Source: a delta proteobacterium NaphS2 (GTDB taxonomy: Bacteria > Desulfobacterota > DSM-4660 > Desulfatiglandales > Desulfatiglandaceae). Taken from it: a stretch of DNA of 64,000 nt. The notes beneath the pieces are model-generated. The model searched no databases. It had not been told where the DNA came from and saw nothing but the letters and a program-made list of their open reading frames with translations. The position numbers and the translations under genes were made by a program. Below, in pieces: positions 8,548 to 20,233 of this stretch. The DNA is taken from NCBI GenBank assembly GCA_000179315.1, contig ADZZ01000093.1, positions 1-64,000 on the forward strand, given 5' to 3'. Every line of letters begins with the position of its first letter. Position 1 is the stretch's first letter.

Positions 8548-9447
8548 TTAATTCACCACCCACACCGCATGGTTTTTTGAAAGCGTAATCAATTTGTCGC
8601 TGACGCGTCCCATGAGAAAATCTTTCACCCTGGAAAGCCCCCTTCGACCGACCACGATGGTCCCGTAACCGCCATCCCGGGCTTCTTGGGCAATGGCAAC
8701 GGCGCGACTTCGCGCGCCCGTGATGATTTTGGTGGTGATACGCTCAGGATCAAACCCTGCTCCTGACAAAACGTCCTTGGCGTCATCAAACACTCCGTTC
8801 ATCTGCATTTTTCGCTCATTCGCATATTCAGGATTATCATCTCTGATCACATGGATGAACCGGGCATCGAAGTCGGCTCCACCCAACACCTTTCCCGCAT
8901 AGTCGACGGCCCGCATGGCGTTCTCCGACCCGTCCAGGGCAACAAGCACCGATCCTGCCTGAGGCTTTTTGCCGACCACCAGAATGGGGACAAAAGAAAC
9001 CTTCCCGATGAGTTTTGTGGCGATACTTCCCAACACAAGATCCTTTACGTTGCTCATCCCCTTTCTGCCAACCAAAACTCCGTCATATTCCCGTTCCGCC
9101 TCCCGTGCGATATCCCGTGCAAATCCGCGTTTTCGGTTTTGGATTTTCACGGTTACGCATTCCTTGGGAAAACCGGCACGCCACAGAATCTTCTCTGCTT
9201 TCTGCATATATACCTCAATGGCTTTTTGACGTTCCTTGTCCCAGGCTCTGGCCTCGCTCATCCGCCAGTTCACCGAACTGTTCTTTTCCAAATCCCAATA
9301 GGCCTCGGGAATCTTGCTGTGAACATTCAACAACACCAATTGCATTTCTCGAAAGGGCGGGATTTTCGCCACATATCTGATAATTTCCAGGGAATTTTCT
9401 GATCCGTCAACTGCCAACAGCATTTTTTTTCTCGTCTTGTCAGTCAT
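8548..9447 (-). CDS. Universal stress protein, two tandem UspA domains
   Basis: Cytoplasmic protein of 299 residues with two UspA-type nucleotide-binding domains. Each opens with a strand followed by A-V-D-G-S-E-N or A-L-D-G-S-E-N and ends with the G-x2-G-x9-G-type loop (V-G-R-K-G-M-S and V-G-R-R-G-L-S) that binds ATP in part of the family. Two adjacent ATG codons (9450 and 9447) are possible; the second is preferred because GGAGG lies seven bases before it. In anaerobes such proteins rise in stasis or energy stress. The specific role is unknown. It precedes the GAF kinase on the same strand. Confidence 0.9.
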   Translation of the reverse strand: MTDKTRKKMLLAVDGSENSLEIIRYVAKIPPFREMQLVLLNVHSKIPEAYWDLEKNSSVNWRMSEARAWDKERQKAIEVYMQKAEKILWRAGFPKECVTVKIQNRKRGFARDIAREAEREYDGVLVGRKGMSNVKDLVLGSIATKLIGKVSFVPILVVGKKPQAGSVLVALDGSENAMRAVDYAGKVLGGADFDARFIHVIRDDNPEYANERKMQMNGVFDDAKDVLSGAGFDPERITTKIITGARSRAVAIAQEARDGGYGTIVVGRRGLSRVKDFLMGRVSDKLITLSKNHAVWVVN

Positions 9448-10026
9448 CATTAATCCTCCCTCCATTGGAGTGCCGACCTAAGCCCTCGAGACCTATACGC
9501 TGTCCTCACGAAGGACGCCCCAATGGAATCGTGAGCTTTTTCGAAACATCTGTCCTTACCTTCTGCACTAAACATACCAAGACGTCACACTGCAAAAAAG
9601 GCATGTGGGAAAGACTGTTTCAATGTATGGGCCTGCGGGCCTAATCCAACCGATTTAAGCGAATTCCGCATACCTTTCCAGGGGTTTTGGGCGTGCCGGA
9701 ATATTTCGAAAAAGCGAAGAAAAATGTCTTTGGATCGAACGAATAACGTCCGTTAAATTGACAACTTGTAAAATCCGCCGACACTTTGGGGGCAGAACGT
9801 TTTCAGAATCTGGTTTTCCACTAAAATGAGAGGTACCTCGGGATATCCATCATTTCAACTGCGCCTTTCCATTTAGAATATCGCACGCCAATGGAACCTT
9901 CCACCGAGACGGTTTCGCCGCTGATTAAGTTTGAAGTATCTTGTTAAATTTGCTATTTATTTCAACTATGGATTTGTTTTTGGACGATTCCATTGATCTC
10001 CAACCGCTCGCTTCCAGGGGATATGC
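9448..10026. other. Long intergenic region, no gene seen
   Basis: About 580 bases between the divergent stress protein and large membrane protein genes. It holds a hairpin GTCCT-CACGA-AGGAC at 9502-9516, a perfect palindrome GAGGTACCTC at 9830-9839, a TTGACA hexamer at 9758-9763 without a convincing -10, and copies of CCAATGGA at 9520 and 9888 with its inverse at 9461. I see no open frame with a ribosome site. It is probably regulatory. Confidence 0.4.
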
Positions 10027-13000
10027 ATGCTGCTTTTTGATCGCCGTGATCGCCAGTTGCTGAAAATTGTCAATGAGGTTCTCAGCAAAGACCCGACCCG
10101 TCAATACCGACGAGAAATGGTCTACCCCTACCTCCATCCCCGGGGCATCAAAGAACTTTCCGAATCCAAGGGTCTCCGCGTCGCCTTTGCCATCATCCAT
10201 CTGCTGGAATCCATGGAAGAAGGGGGTGTGAATGACCGGCTAAACGCCCTTCGGTCTCTGAGGGATGAAGTCCTCCTAACCGCCGCCGGCCCCATTCCCA
10301 AAAATACGGCTCGGGTTCTGCTTCAAATCATGAAGGAGCTGGTGAGAGCTCATGGCAGCGAACATCGCCAGCTTGAATTGGCCCATGATTTCAGGGCATG
10401 CGTGTCCGGGAACCCCCGTGTGATTCGAGGGCAGCTTCGAAAATATCATCTTCTGGAAATGCCGGAGGAATGGAACCAGCTCTCCTTCGACGATCATGTG
10501 CATGACGCAAACACCAAGGGTCGAAAATCTTCCAGTCACCTCATCATGGATGCCTGGATCAAGGGAATTCGCCGTTTGAGAGTCATCTATTACAATTATC
10601 TGGAGGCCAGGTTTGCGGTAGAAATTCTGGAAGCCGCCCGAATCATGGGTATCGACATTCGAATCGGCATAGAGTTTTATGCCACCTTCCGCGATCGTTA
10701 TATACAGCTCATCTGGGTTCCCAGAGGCTTTTCCGATGCGCAGGACTTTCTGTGGTTTCTGGAAGAATCTTCCGTCAAGGAGCTGATGGCGGAAGGGAAG
10801 AGCGTCTGCAGCTACCAGAAAGAATACGTCCTTTCCATACTGGACGCATTTAACCGGAACCATGGGCCTGCCATCCAGAAATCCCTGGGATTCGAGGTGC
10901 CATCCTTAAGCGTTCAGGAATTTCTCTCCTTTGTGCGAACAGGGCAGCCCTCACTTGTTCATCTGGCGGAGTTCGCACACGCCAAGATGCTGCCCCCCAT
11001 GGCGGAGCGAGTCCGCACGCTTCAGGAAAGCTATCCAAAAGCCCCACAGGAAGAACGCCTTGAAATAGCGCACCTGGTCCAAACCATGAATCGGATGGAT
11101 TCGGACAACATCCTGGAACAATACCTGCTGCCTGAAAAAAACCCGCAGATTCCCGATCCCAATAAACCGCAGCCGGAATCCGATGCTCCCGGCCTACTGA
11201 GACTTTCGCCGAAAGAAATCATCTCGCGGTTATCAAAACTTCACCAAGGCTACCGAATAACCTTAAATCTCAGCGGGCTCCAAGTGGAAGACGTGTTGGA
11301 ATTGCTTTATGATTGTGAAGGTTCCATCAACCGCCTTGAAATTTTCAATCTGAAAGATTATGCGGCCGGAAAAACTGAGCAGGTGCCTGAGATCTGCCAG
11401 CTTCAACAGGCCATCAACCGGGGTAACGTGATCCAGTTGAAAAAATTGACACGTGATATTATCGGCAGACTGGCTTCCCCCGAAAATGACCAACAGAAGG
11501 ATCGAATCGACAAGCTCTCCGACATTCTCCACGACATCGCCATACTGCGGGATTTCTATAAGGCATCTCCTTTGAAGGCGAGAATCGGAAGTGATTCCAC
11601 CGGCCGAAGTCCCCGGGTGCACGGTATGGGACTGGCCATTTTGGATACACTGCCACGCCGGGCTCTGCGTGCGGTCGGTCGCACTGAGTCTTCGCGCGAT
11701 CACATTCCCATCGCCATCGGAGTTTTGAAACGCCGAACCGTGCATCCGAAAAAGGGACCCACGCCTTTTACAAAGGCTTTTTACCGTTTTGTCCGCCACA
11801 TACCCGGCATGGAATCCATTTCGAGCCGAAAGACCCATGACTGGCTCATTGAAGAGGAATCCACACGCTATACGACCGATGCCGGCAACGTGATCACACT
11901 GGGCGGTGTTCAGAAACATGCGGACAACGGTTTTACGCTTACGCCCCGGGCGTTGCAGGAAAAAGCCCACAGGCTCTCCTGGCGCTATCTCAACACCGGG
12001 TTCAAGAATTTCCTGAAAATCCTCATTGGTTTCATCCCGGCCTTCGCCACTTTTTCCCTGACCAAGGACTGGTGGTTCCTGGCTTATTTCGGCGCTTTCA
12101 TCTGGTTCGGCATCACCGGCTTGCGAAACGTTCTCCAGTCCGTATTGGGGGGTGGCGGCATCAGACGTTCCCCCCTGCTCAGGTGGAACGATTACGTGAA
12201 GTGGGAGCGCCTGGCGGATTCACTGCTCTTTACGGGATTTTCCGTTCCACTTCTCGATTATGTGGCCAAGACCCTCGTCTTAAAAGAACTGTTCGGCATT
12301 ACCACGGCATCCAACCCTGTACTCCTCTACAGCTTCATGGCCTTGACCAACGGCCTGTATCTGTGCAGCCACAATATTTTCAGAGGACTGCCCAAAGGTG
12401 CCGTCTACGGCAACCTGTTCAGAAGTGTTTTAAGCATCCCGGTAGCCCTCTTGTTCAACTGGGCAGCAGCCGGCGTGTTGACGGCTTTTCATGTTCCGGG
12501 CGTTGATATCATCCTTCAAAAATGGGCCGCGGTTATTTCAAAAGGGGCATCCGATCTGGTGGCCGGAATGATTGAAGGTCTGGCGGATCGTTACCAGAAC
12601 ATTCAAACCCGTCTCAGGGACTACCGCACGAAGATGGAACAGATTTTTGAAACTTATGCCAGGGTCGAGCTGCTGTTTCCCGAAACCAACACGCTGGAAA
12701 TCTTAAAATCCCCCGGCAGGCTAAGCACGGCAAAAAGCAGCGAAATAAGGGACCTGGGCAAAATTCTGATCATATTTTCACTGGATCTTCTTTATTTCTG
12801 GATGTATCAGCCGCGCGCCAGAAGCGCGTGGAAGTTGATCATGCAATCCCTTACCCGTGAAGAGAGGAGGATTGCCATGGGATCTCAACAAATCCTGACA
12901 CAGCAAAAAAGGATCAGTCTGCTAATCGTCGAGGGATTGCTGGGAAAGCATTTTTCCAAAGCCCTCTCGTTTTATCTGGATTGTTTTCAGGAATATCTGG

Positions 13001-13038
13001 ATTCCCAGAAAAAAATAATGGAGAGGATGAAAGAATAG
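10027..13038 (+). CDS. Large uncharacterised membrane protein with PHP-like N-terminal segment
   Basis: Protein of 1003 residues that I do not recognise as a named family. The N-terminal 150 residues are helical. Residues 152-220 follow the order of a PHP phosphoesterase: D-D-H-V-H-D at 155-160, a helix ending in A-W-I-K-G-I, a strand, a helix, then G-I-D-I-R-I-G-I-E at 208-216. The usual T-D-H after the strand is Y-Y-N here, so one metal site is lost. The middle is soluble and polar. Hydrophobic segments lie near 661-700, 735-760 and 796-822, followed by a helical soluble tail to 1003. AGGGG precedes the ATG. It stands alone, convergent with the efflux adaptor gene. Function unknown. Confidence 0.75.
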   Translation: MLLFDRRDRQLLKIVNEVLSKDPTRQYRREMVYPYLHPRGIKELSESKGLRVAFAIIHLLESMEEGGVNDRLNALRSLRDEVLLTAAGPIPKNTARVLLQIMKELVRAHGSEHRQLELAHDFRACVSGNPRVIRGQLRKYHLLEMPEEWNQLSFDDHVHDANTKGRKSSSHLIMDAWIKGIRRLRVIYYNYLEARFAVEILEAARIMGIDIRIGIEFYATFRDRYIQLIWVPRGFSDAQDFLWFLEESSVKELMAEGKSVCSYQKEYVLSILDAFNRNHGPAIQKSLGFEVPSLSVQEFLSFVRTGQPSLVHLAEFAHAKMLPPMAERVRTLQESYPKAPQEERLEIAHLVQTMNRMDSDNILEQYLLPEKNPQIPDPNKPQPESDAPGLLRLSPKEIISRLSKLHQGYRITLNLSGLQVEDVLELLYDCEGSINRLEIFNLKDYAAGKTEQVPEICQLQQAINRGNVIQLKKLTRDIIGRLASPENDQQKDRIDKLSDILHDIAILRDFYKASPLKARIGSDSTGRSPRVHGMGLAILDTLPRRALRAVGRTESSRDHIPIAIGVLKRRTVHPKKGPTPFTKAFYRFVRHIPGMESISSRKTHDWLIEEESTRYTTDAGNVITLGGVQKHADNGFTLTPRALQEKAHRLSWRYLNTGFKNFLKILIGFIPAFATFSLTKDWWFLAYFGAFIWFGITGLRNVLQSVLGGGGIRRSPLLRWNDYVKWERLADSLLFTGFSVPLLDYVAKTLVLKELFGITTASNPVLLYSFMALTNGLYLCSHNIFRGLPKGAVYGNLFRSVLSIPVALLFNWAAAGVLTAFHVPGVDIILQKWAAVISKGASDLVAGMIEGLADRYQNIQTRLRDYRTKMEQIFETYARVELLFPETNTLEILKSPGRLSTAKSSEIRDLGKILIIFSLDLLYFWMYQPRARSAWKLIMQSLTREERRIAMGSQQILTQQKRISLLIVEGLLGKHFSKALSFYLDCFQEYLDSQKKIMERMKE

Positions 13039-13077
13039 TTTGTGCAGCTTTCTGAAAAATCCTTTTAAAAAAGCGAG

Positions 13078-14328
13078 TTAGTGGGATGCTGTGCCCACGG
13101 GATCCCCATTTCTGAGTCCCGCGGGATTGGTCACAACCTGCTCCCTGTCTTTTAGGCCTGAAAGGATTTCAACCCGGTTATCATAGTAGGATCCCAGGCG
13201 AACCGGTTTGAAAAGGGCTTTGCCGTTGTCAACCACAAAGAGACCCACCTTTCCGTTTTGTTCGGCCAGCCAGCTTGAGGGAATTTTGATGGATTCTTTT
13301 TTGCTTATGATGGGAAGTTTGATTCTCACCGTCATTCCATCCGCCATGCGGGGGTCGGGATTTTTTACCACCATTTCCATGGGGAAAAACCGCGTGCCCT
13401 TTAGAGCGGTGGGTGAGACGAAAAAGACCCTCGCTCTAAAGGTTTCATCGGGAATGGCATCCACCGTAAAATCAAAATTCTTTTTGTTTGAGAGGATGTG
13501 AAGGTCTCTTTCGTTGAGGGAAAGTTTTATTTTGAGACGGTCCAGGCCGATCACCGCAGTAATGGGGGTTCCCGCCGGTATGACTTCCCCCACCTCCACA
13601 TCCCGAAAGGCGATGGTTCCGGCGATGGGGGTCCGGAGGATCGATTTTCCATAACGGTCCTTAGCCAGAGCCAGAGCTGCCTCCGCCTGTGCCAACTGAG
13701 CCCTGGCCGCGTTCACATCCTCAATGCGGGGGCCCTTCTTCGCCAGTTCCAGCCGCTGTTTCGCGGATGCCATTCTGGCTTTGGCGGTGCTCATCTGGCG
13801 CTCCGCCGCGTCGTAGGCACTGTTGGATACCGCACGAATTTCATGGAGTCGATCAATTCTTTTAAAATGCTTCTCTGCCTCGGAAAGGGCGGCTTCCGCC
13901 TCCGCCACAGCGGCGGTGGCAATCTGAATCTCCTGGGGCCGGCTTCCCTTCTCCATTTTGCTCAGGTTGCTCTTTGCCGCATCCCTTGCCGCCGTAGCTT
14001 CCTGGATCTGTAGTCGAAGGCTGCTGCTGCCGATTTCAGCCAGAAGATCGCCTTTTTTGACACGTTCTCCCTTCTCAAAATTGAGTCGTTCGATCATTCC
14101 GCCGATCTCATTGGAAATTTTCACCTTGAGATAAGCCTCAAGCGCACCCACATACTCAATTTCACCGCGGGGCGGCTGTGTATTGACTAATCTCACATTG
14201 ACCAGGTGCGCCTTATTCCCGGCGATCCCTTCGCGCCCCTGCCGGTTTTCCTTGGAAGCAACGGGCTCGTCGCCGCATCCCGCTAAGACGAAAAGAAGGC
14301 ACATTCCAAAACAGAAGTATCTGATCAT
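13078..14328 (-). CDS. Efflux periplasmic adaptor (RND/HlyD membrane fusion protein), lipoprotein
   Basis: Adaptor subunit of about 416 residues that would link an inner-membrane pump to an outer-membrane channel. The N-terminus M-I-R-Y-F-C-F is followed by a lipobox L-A-G-C, so it is probably lipid-anchored in the periplasm. A lipoyl-like half (G-G-M-I-E-R-L-N-F-E-K-G-E-R-V-K-K-G-D) comes before long alanine-rich coiled-coil helices, the second lipoyl half (R-T-P-I-A-G-T-I) and a beta-barrel. The ATG at 14328 is preferred, with AAAGGG upstream; an ATG at 14343 overlapping the end of mnmG is also possible. No pump or outer-membrane channel gene lies beside it, so its partners are encoded elsewhere. 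Confidence 0.85.
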   Translation of the reverse strand: MIRYFCFGMCLLFVLAGCGDEPVASKENRQGREGIAGNKAHLVNVRLVNTQPPRGEIEYVGALEAYLKVKISNEIGGMIERLNFEKGERVKKGDLLAEIGSSSLRLQIQEATAARDAAKSNLSKMEKGSRPQEIQIATAAVAEAEAALSEAEKHFKRIDRLHEIRAVSNSAYDAAERQMSTAKARMASAKQRLELAKKGPRIEDVNAARAQLAQAEAALALAKDRYGKSILRTPIAGTIAFRDVEVGEVIPAGTPITAVIGLDRLKIKLSLNERDLHILSNKKNFDFTVDAIPDETFRARVFFVSPTALKGTRFFPMEMVVKNPDPRMADGMTVRIKLPIISKKESIKIPSSWLAEQNGKVGLFVVDNGKALFKPVRLGSYYDNRVEILSGLKDREQVVTNPAGLRNGDPVGTASH

Positions 14329-14336
14329 GTAGCCCT

Positions 14337-16202
14337 TTACCATCGTTTAAGGTGCACTTGAATGGCTGAAATGGCCGCAGGGGTGACCCCTGATATTCTG
14401 GCTGCCTGTCCCAGCGAAAGCGGCCGGATTTTCCCCAGCTTCTCCCTGACCTCGTTGGACAAACCGTGAACGGTTTCGTAATCGATTCCTCGGGGAATTT
14501 TCTTTGACTCCAGGTGCTTTAGTTTTTCGACCTGTCGCTTTTGTCGTTCTATATATCCATCGTACTTTATTTGCGTTTCCACTTCCATGCTGACGGATTC
14601 ATTTTCGTCTGCCAGCGCCGGATCGAAAAGGTGGAGGTGTTCAAAATAAATTTCGCTTCGTTTCAGAAGCTGCTCAAGGGTGGTGGCTTTCTTGATGGGC
14701 GCTGTTTTCAGTGCTTTCAGCTGGTCCAGAATTCCCGGACGCGGCTTTAGCTGCACGGCTTTTAATCGTTGCAGCAGCTTCCAAACCTGGTCCCTTTTTC
14801 TGCAGAAATCGGCATAAACATCCTTTGAAACCAAGCCCAGCTCATAACCCAGGTCCCGTAACCTGAAATCGGCATTGTCTTCCCGTAACAGAAGACGGAA
14901 TTCCGCCCGTGAAGTGAACATGCGGTAAGGCTCGCGGGTCCCTTTGGTTACCAGATCGTCGATCAACACGCCGGCGTACGCTTCGGCGCGAGACAGGATG
15001 ACCGGTGCCTCACCGCGGACCTTTTTGACTGCGTTGATTCCCGCCAGAAGTCCCTGGGCCGCTGCTTCCTCATACCCGGAAGTGCCGTTGATCTGGCCCG
15101 CATGAAACAGGCCCGCCACCCGTTTGGTCTCCTGGTTCGGCAAAAGCTCCAGGGGATTGATATAGTCATATTCAATGGCATAACCGGGACGCAGAATCTC
15201 CGCCTTTTCGAGCCCGGGAATGGACCGCACCATCCTGATCTGAATATCAAGAGGCAAACTTGTGGGCAGTCCATTGGGATAGACTTCAAAGGTATCGAGT
15301 CCTTCCGGTTCCAGAAAAATCTGATGCCGCTCCTTTTCCGAAAAGCGCACCACCTTGTCTTCGATGGAAGGGCAGTATCGCGCACCGGTTCCTTCGATGA
15401 TGCCGCTGAAAAGCGGAGAGCGGTCCAGGCCTTCACGGATAATGTCGTGGGTTTTTGCGTTGGTGTAGGTCATGTGACAGGGGACCTGCGGCAGCGGGAT
15501 CTTGGTGGTGGTAAAAGAAAAGGGTTTAGGGTTCTCATCCCCCGGCTGCACCGCCAAGCCATCATAATCAATGGTTCTGCCGTTCAGCCGTGGCGTGGTG
15601 CCGGTTTTTAATCGCCCCACTTCAAAACCCAAAGCCTCCAGTTGCTCGGAAAGTCTGACGGATGCGGGATCGCCCATTCGGCCCGCTTCAAAATGATCCA
15701 GACCGATATGCACCAGTCCCCTCAGAAAAGTGCCGCTGGTCAGGACGACCGTCCGGCCCAGAACCTTCTCGTGAATCCGGGTTTCGATGCCGTAAATCTT
15801 TTCGCCTTTCACCAGGAGCCGGTCCACCATGGCCTGACGGATGTCCAGGTTCGGAGTGCTTTCCACCACCTGCTTCATACGTTTTCGGTACAGATCTCGA
15901 TCATTCTGGGAACGGGATCCCTGGACCGCCAGGCCTTTTCGTGTGTTGAGCCGCCGGAACTGAATGCCCGTCTGGTCGGCGTTTTTGGCCATCTCACCAC
16001 CCAGGGCATCGATCTCCTTGACCAGATGCCCTTTGGCCAATCCTCCAATGGCCGGATTGCAGCTCATGGCGGCAACATGGTCCAGGTTGATGGTTAAAAG
16101 AAGGGTGGGGTGCCCCATTCTCGCTGCGGCGAGGGCTGCTTCACAGCCGGCGTGACCTGCACCTACCACGATGACATCGTATTGTTTGTCACAGGTGCTC
16201 AT
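14337..16202 (-). CDS. mnmG: tRNA uridine 5-carboxymethylaminomethyl modification enzyme MnmG
   Basis: FAD-dependent enzyme of 621 residues that works with MnmE to modify the wobble uridine of several tRNAs. The N-terminal [11 protein letters not shown] dinucleotide-binding loop, the [12 protein letters not shown] motif and the G-S-R-S-Q-N-D-R segment are family signatures, and the length matches. The C-terminal helical domain ends near the stop. In many bacteria mnmG neighbours mnmE and rsmG; here it follows purA after 69 bases and runs into an efflux adaptor gene, so the neighbourhood is unusual. Confidence 0.97.
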   Translation of the reverse strand: MSTCDKQYDVIVVGAGHAGCEAALAAARMGHPTLLLTINLDHVAAMSCNPAIGGLAKGHLVKEIDALGGEMAKNADQTGIQFRRLNTRKGLAVQGSRSQNDRDLYRKRMKQVVESTPNLDIRQAMVDRLLVKGEKIYGIETRIHEKVLGRTVVLTSGTFLRGLVHIGLDHFEAGRMGDPASVRLSEQLEALGFEVGRLKTGTTPRLNGRTIDYDGLAVQPGDENPKPFSFTTTKIPLPQVPCHMTYTNAKTHDIIREGLDRSPLFSGIIEGTGARYCPSIEDKVVRFSEKERHQIFLEPEGLDTFEVYPNGLPTSLPLDIQIRMVRSIPGLEKAEILRPGYAIEYDYINPLELLPNQETKRVAGLFHAGQINGTSGYEEAAAQGLLAGINAVKKVRGEAPVILSRAEAYAGVLIDDLVTKGTREPYRMFTSRAEFRLLLREDNADFRLRDLGYELGLVSKDVYADFCRKRDQVWKLLQRLKAVQLKPRPGILDQLKALKTAPIKKATTLEQLLKRSEIYFEHLHLFDPALADENESVSMEVETQIKYDGYIERQKRQVEKLKHLESKKIPRGIDYETVHGLSNEVREKLGKIRPLSLGQAARISGVTPAAISAIQVHLKRW

Positions 16203-16271
16203 GATGAAACTTCATTCAATGTCCACAAGGCAGGCTGATTCAGAAGGCGTTTGCGACACTGTATTACGATG

Positions 16272-18199
<1,928 letters not shown>

Positions 18200-18205
18200 C
18201 TTATT

Positions 18206-18484
18206 TCAGGATTCCTGTTTTTTGACTTTCTTTGCCTGTTCGATCAGCTCAAGCAGTGATACCATTTTGGGTGTCACCGGCCGATCAAATGCTTTAGACC
18301 ATTGTTCAGAAGTCAATTCCGCTCTTAAATGGTCTTCTACCGGAAAGTGAACATACCAGCAATCCAACGCCTTAAAACAGGGCAGGCCTTTGTTTTCAAT
18401 GCGACAAAAGGAAAAAGAGATCTGATGCCCCAATCTGGGGCATCGAATGGTTTGCTCATCGGCTGGTGGAACAACTTTCGTCAT
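18206..18484 (-). CDS. Small conserved-type cysteine protein, function unknown
   Basis: Protein of 92 residues with four cysteines at 15, 27, 36 and 42 in the order C-P-R-L-G-H, F-C-R-I-E-N, L-P-C-F-K and D-C-W. The spacing suggests a metal or Fe-S site, but it matches no binding motif I can name. The C-terminal half is helical and charged, ending in K-K-V-K-K-Q-E-S. There is no signal peptide or membrane segment. It is the first gene of the unit leading into the MobA-like gene and purA, which hints at a link with cofactor synthesis. No function is assigned. Confidence 0.7.
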   Translation of the reverse strand: MTKVVPPADEQTIRCPRLGHQISFSFCRIENKGLPCFKALDCWYVHFPVEDHLRAELTSEQWSKAFDRPVTPKMVSLLELIEQAKKVKKQES

Positions 18485-18516
18485 GATTCATCCGCCTGAT
18501 TCGGCCACGGACACTT

Positions 18517-18546
18517 GGCCCCGGCAAAAACTTTTTTGCCGGGGCC
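18517..18546. terminator. Strong stem-loop, probable terminator downstream of trpB2
   Basis: GGCCCCGGC (18517-18525) and GCCGGGGCC (18538-18546) pair perfectly, with an A5/T5 tract extending the stem and almost no loop. It lies between the end of trpB2 and the start of the small Cys protein gene. No long T tract follows on either strand, so termination efficiency is uncertain. Confidence 0.6.
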
Positions 18547-18567
18547 GTTTGATGTAACCACTATGGC

Positions 18568-19956
18568 CTATTCAAAACCACCGGCGTGGTATTGTTTCGG
18601 TTTGGGAAGCGGCGCGATATCTTCAAGCGCCCGTTTGATTTCTTCTTTCGGCAGGGGATGATCCTTAAGACGACCCTCAAAATAAGCCTGATAAGCCGCC
18701 ATATCCACAAGACCGTGCCCGCTCCAGTTAAAGAGAATAACCTTTTCCTTCCCCTCTTCCTTTGCTTTTTTCGCCTCTCGAATGGCCATGGCCACGGCAT
18801 GGTTGCACTCGGGCGCACTGATGAAACCTTCGGTTCGCGCGAAAGTGATGCCTGCTTCGAAAGTCTCCATCTGGCTGATGGCCACCGGCTTGATCAAGTC
18901 ATCCAGTATCAACTGGCTGATGATGGGCGCCATGCCGTGATACCTGAGTCCTCCTGCGTGGATGGGGGCCGGCACGAAATTGTGCCCCAGCGTATGCATG
19001 GGAAAAAGCGGCGTCATCTGGACCGTGTCCCCGAAATCATAGGCAAATGGCCCCGCAGTCATGGTGGGGCATGAACTGGGTTCCACCCCGATAATCTCAA
19101 TCTCTTTTCCGTGGATTTTATCACGAACAAAGGGGAAAGAGTTTCCGGCAAAGTTGCTTCCGCCGCCGGCGCAACCGATAACCACATCCGGATAGTCCCC
19201 GGCGATGGCCAATTGTTTCTGGGTCTCCAATCCATTGATGGTCTGATGGAGCATCACATGATTTAAGACGCTTCCCAGAGAATATTTTGCCCCTTCAGTG
19301 TTGACCGCCTCCTCCACCGCTTCGCTGATGGCCATGCCCAGGCTGCCCGGTGATTCGGGATCCTTTTCCAGAATGGACCGCCCGGCGTTGGTTTCGGTGC
19401 TGGGGCTGGCAACGCATTTGGCCCCCCAAGTCTCCATCATGAGACGTCGGTACGGTTTCTGGTTAAAAGAAATTTTTACCATATAGACTTTACATTCCAA
19501 ACCGAAAAAAGCGCAGCACATGGAGAGGGCGCTTCCCCACTGCCCTGCCCCTGTTTCCGTGGTAATCCGCTTGGTGCCCGCCACCTTGTTGTAGTAGGCC
19601 TGTGCGATGGCTGTATTGGGTTTGTGGCTTCCCGCCGGGCTGACGCCCTCGTTTTTGTAATAGATTTTGGCGGGTGTATCCAAGAACTTTTCCAGGTTGT
19701 AAGCCCTGTAAAGAGGGGTCGGTCTCCAGATGGCGTATTTTTCAAGCACCTCTTCGGGGATGTCGATCCATCGCTCCTGGCTCATTTCCTGCTCAATCAG
19801 GTTCATGGGGAAAATGGGCGTCAGATCTTCAGGACCACACGGTTGTCCGGTCCCCGGGTGTAACGGCGGTTCCATGGGCGTGGGCATATCCGCCATTATA
19901 TTGTACCATTGACGCGGCATCTCCGATTCGGGTAAAAAGATCTTTTTGGTTTTCAT
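18568..19956 (-). CDS. TrpB-like pyridoxal-phosphate enzyme (TrpB2 type)
   Basis: Tryptophan synthase beta-like enzyme of 462 residues, expected to join indole or a similar nucleophile to serine or phosphoserine. The PLP lysine is Lys112 in A-G-S-H-K-P-N-T. The phosphate cup [11 protein letters not shown] and S-A-P-E-C-N-H-A near the C-terminus are typical. The long N-terminal extension and the C-terminal G-G-F-E tail mark the TrpB2 subgroup. The ATG at 19956 is chosen because AGGAG precedes it; an upstream ATG would add 28 residues without homology. No trpA lies nearby, as is common for TrpB2, which may act as an indole-salvage enzyme. Confidence 0.93.
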   Translation of the reverse strand: MKTKKIFLPESEMPRQWYNIMADMPTPMEPPLHPGTGQPCGPEDLTPIFPMNLIEQEMSQERWIDIPEEVLEKYAIWRPTPLYRAYNLEKFLDTPAKIYYKNEGVSPAGSHKPNTAIAQAYYNKVAGTKRITTETGAGQWGSALSMCCAFFGLECKVYMVKISFNQKPYRRLMMETWGAKCVASPSTETNAGRSILEKDPESPGSLGMAISEAVEEAVNTEGAKYSLGSVLNHVMLHQTINGLETQKQLAIAGDYPDVVIGCAGGGSNFAGNSFPFVRDKIHGKEIEIIGVEPSSCPTMTAGPFAYDFGDTVQMTPLFPMHTLGHNFVPAPIHAGGLRYHGMAPIISQLILDDLIKPVAISQMETFEAGITFARTEGFISAPECNHAVAMAIREAKKAKEEGKEKVILFNWSGHGLVDMAAYQAYFEGRLKDHPLPKEEIKRALEDIAPLPKPKQYHAGGFE

Positions 19957-20110
19957 AGCCTTTTCGCTCCTGATATATTGGTTGACATATTCAACCGCGG
20001 CACCAACGCCACGGCCGATTCCCATTTTACTGCACCACAAACAGCCTATGCATGTGGATCATAAGCAGAGGATGCGTTTTATGTGAATCCATCAATGTGA
20101 TCACCCGATG

Positions 20111-20183
20111 GCACCGAAAAATTTTGGTGCGCCCATAACATCTAAGGGCACCCAAAAACTAAACAGAAGGCTAGTGTTTTTGG
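20111..20183. promoter_or_regulatory. Leader region with competing stem-loops between trpB2 and the ATPase gene
   Basis: GCACC (20111-20115) can pair with GGTGC (20126-20130), and GGGCACCC (20146-20153) can pair in part with the same elements. CCAAAAAC (20152-20159) pairs perfectly with GTTTTTGG (20176-20183). The arms are mutually exclusive on the trpB2 message, like an attenuator, but I see no T tract or peptide rich in Trp codons. Confidence 0.3.
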
Positions 20184-20233
20184 CCCATAAAGTCAAGCAA
20201 GGAACTGCCACAAAAATTTTGGGAGGTTTATGA

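Noticed and set aside
9448-10026. Small RNA gene or hidden small protein in the long gap
   Set aside because: Palindromes are present but no promoter-terminator pair or open frame with a ribosome site could be found.
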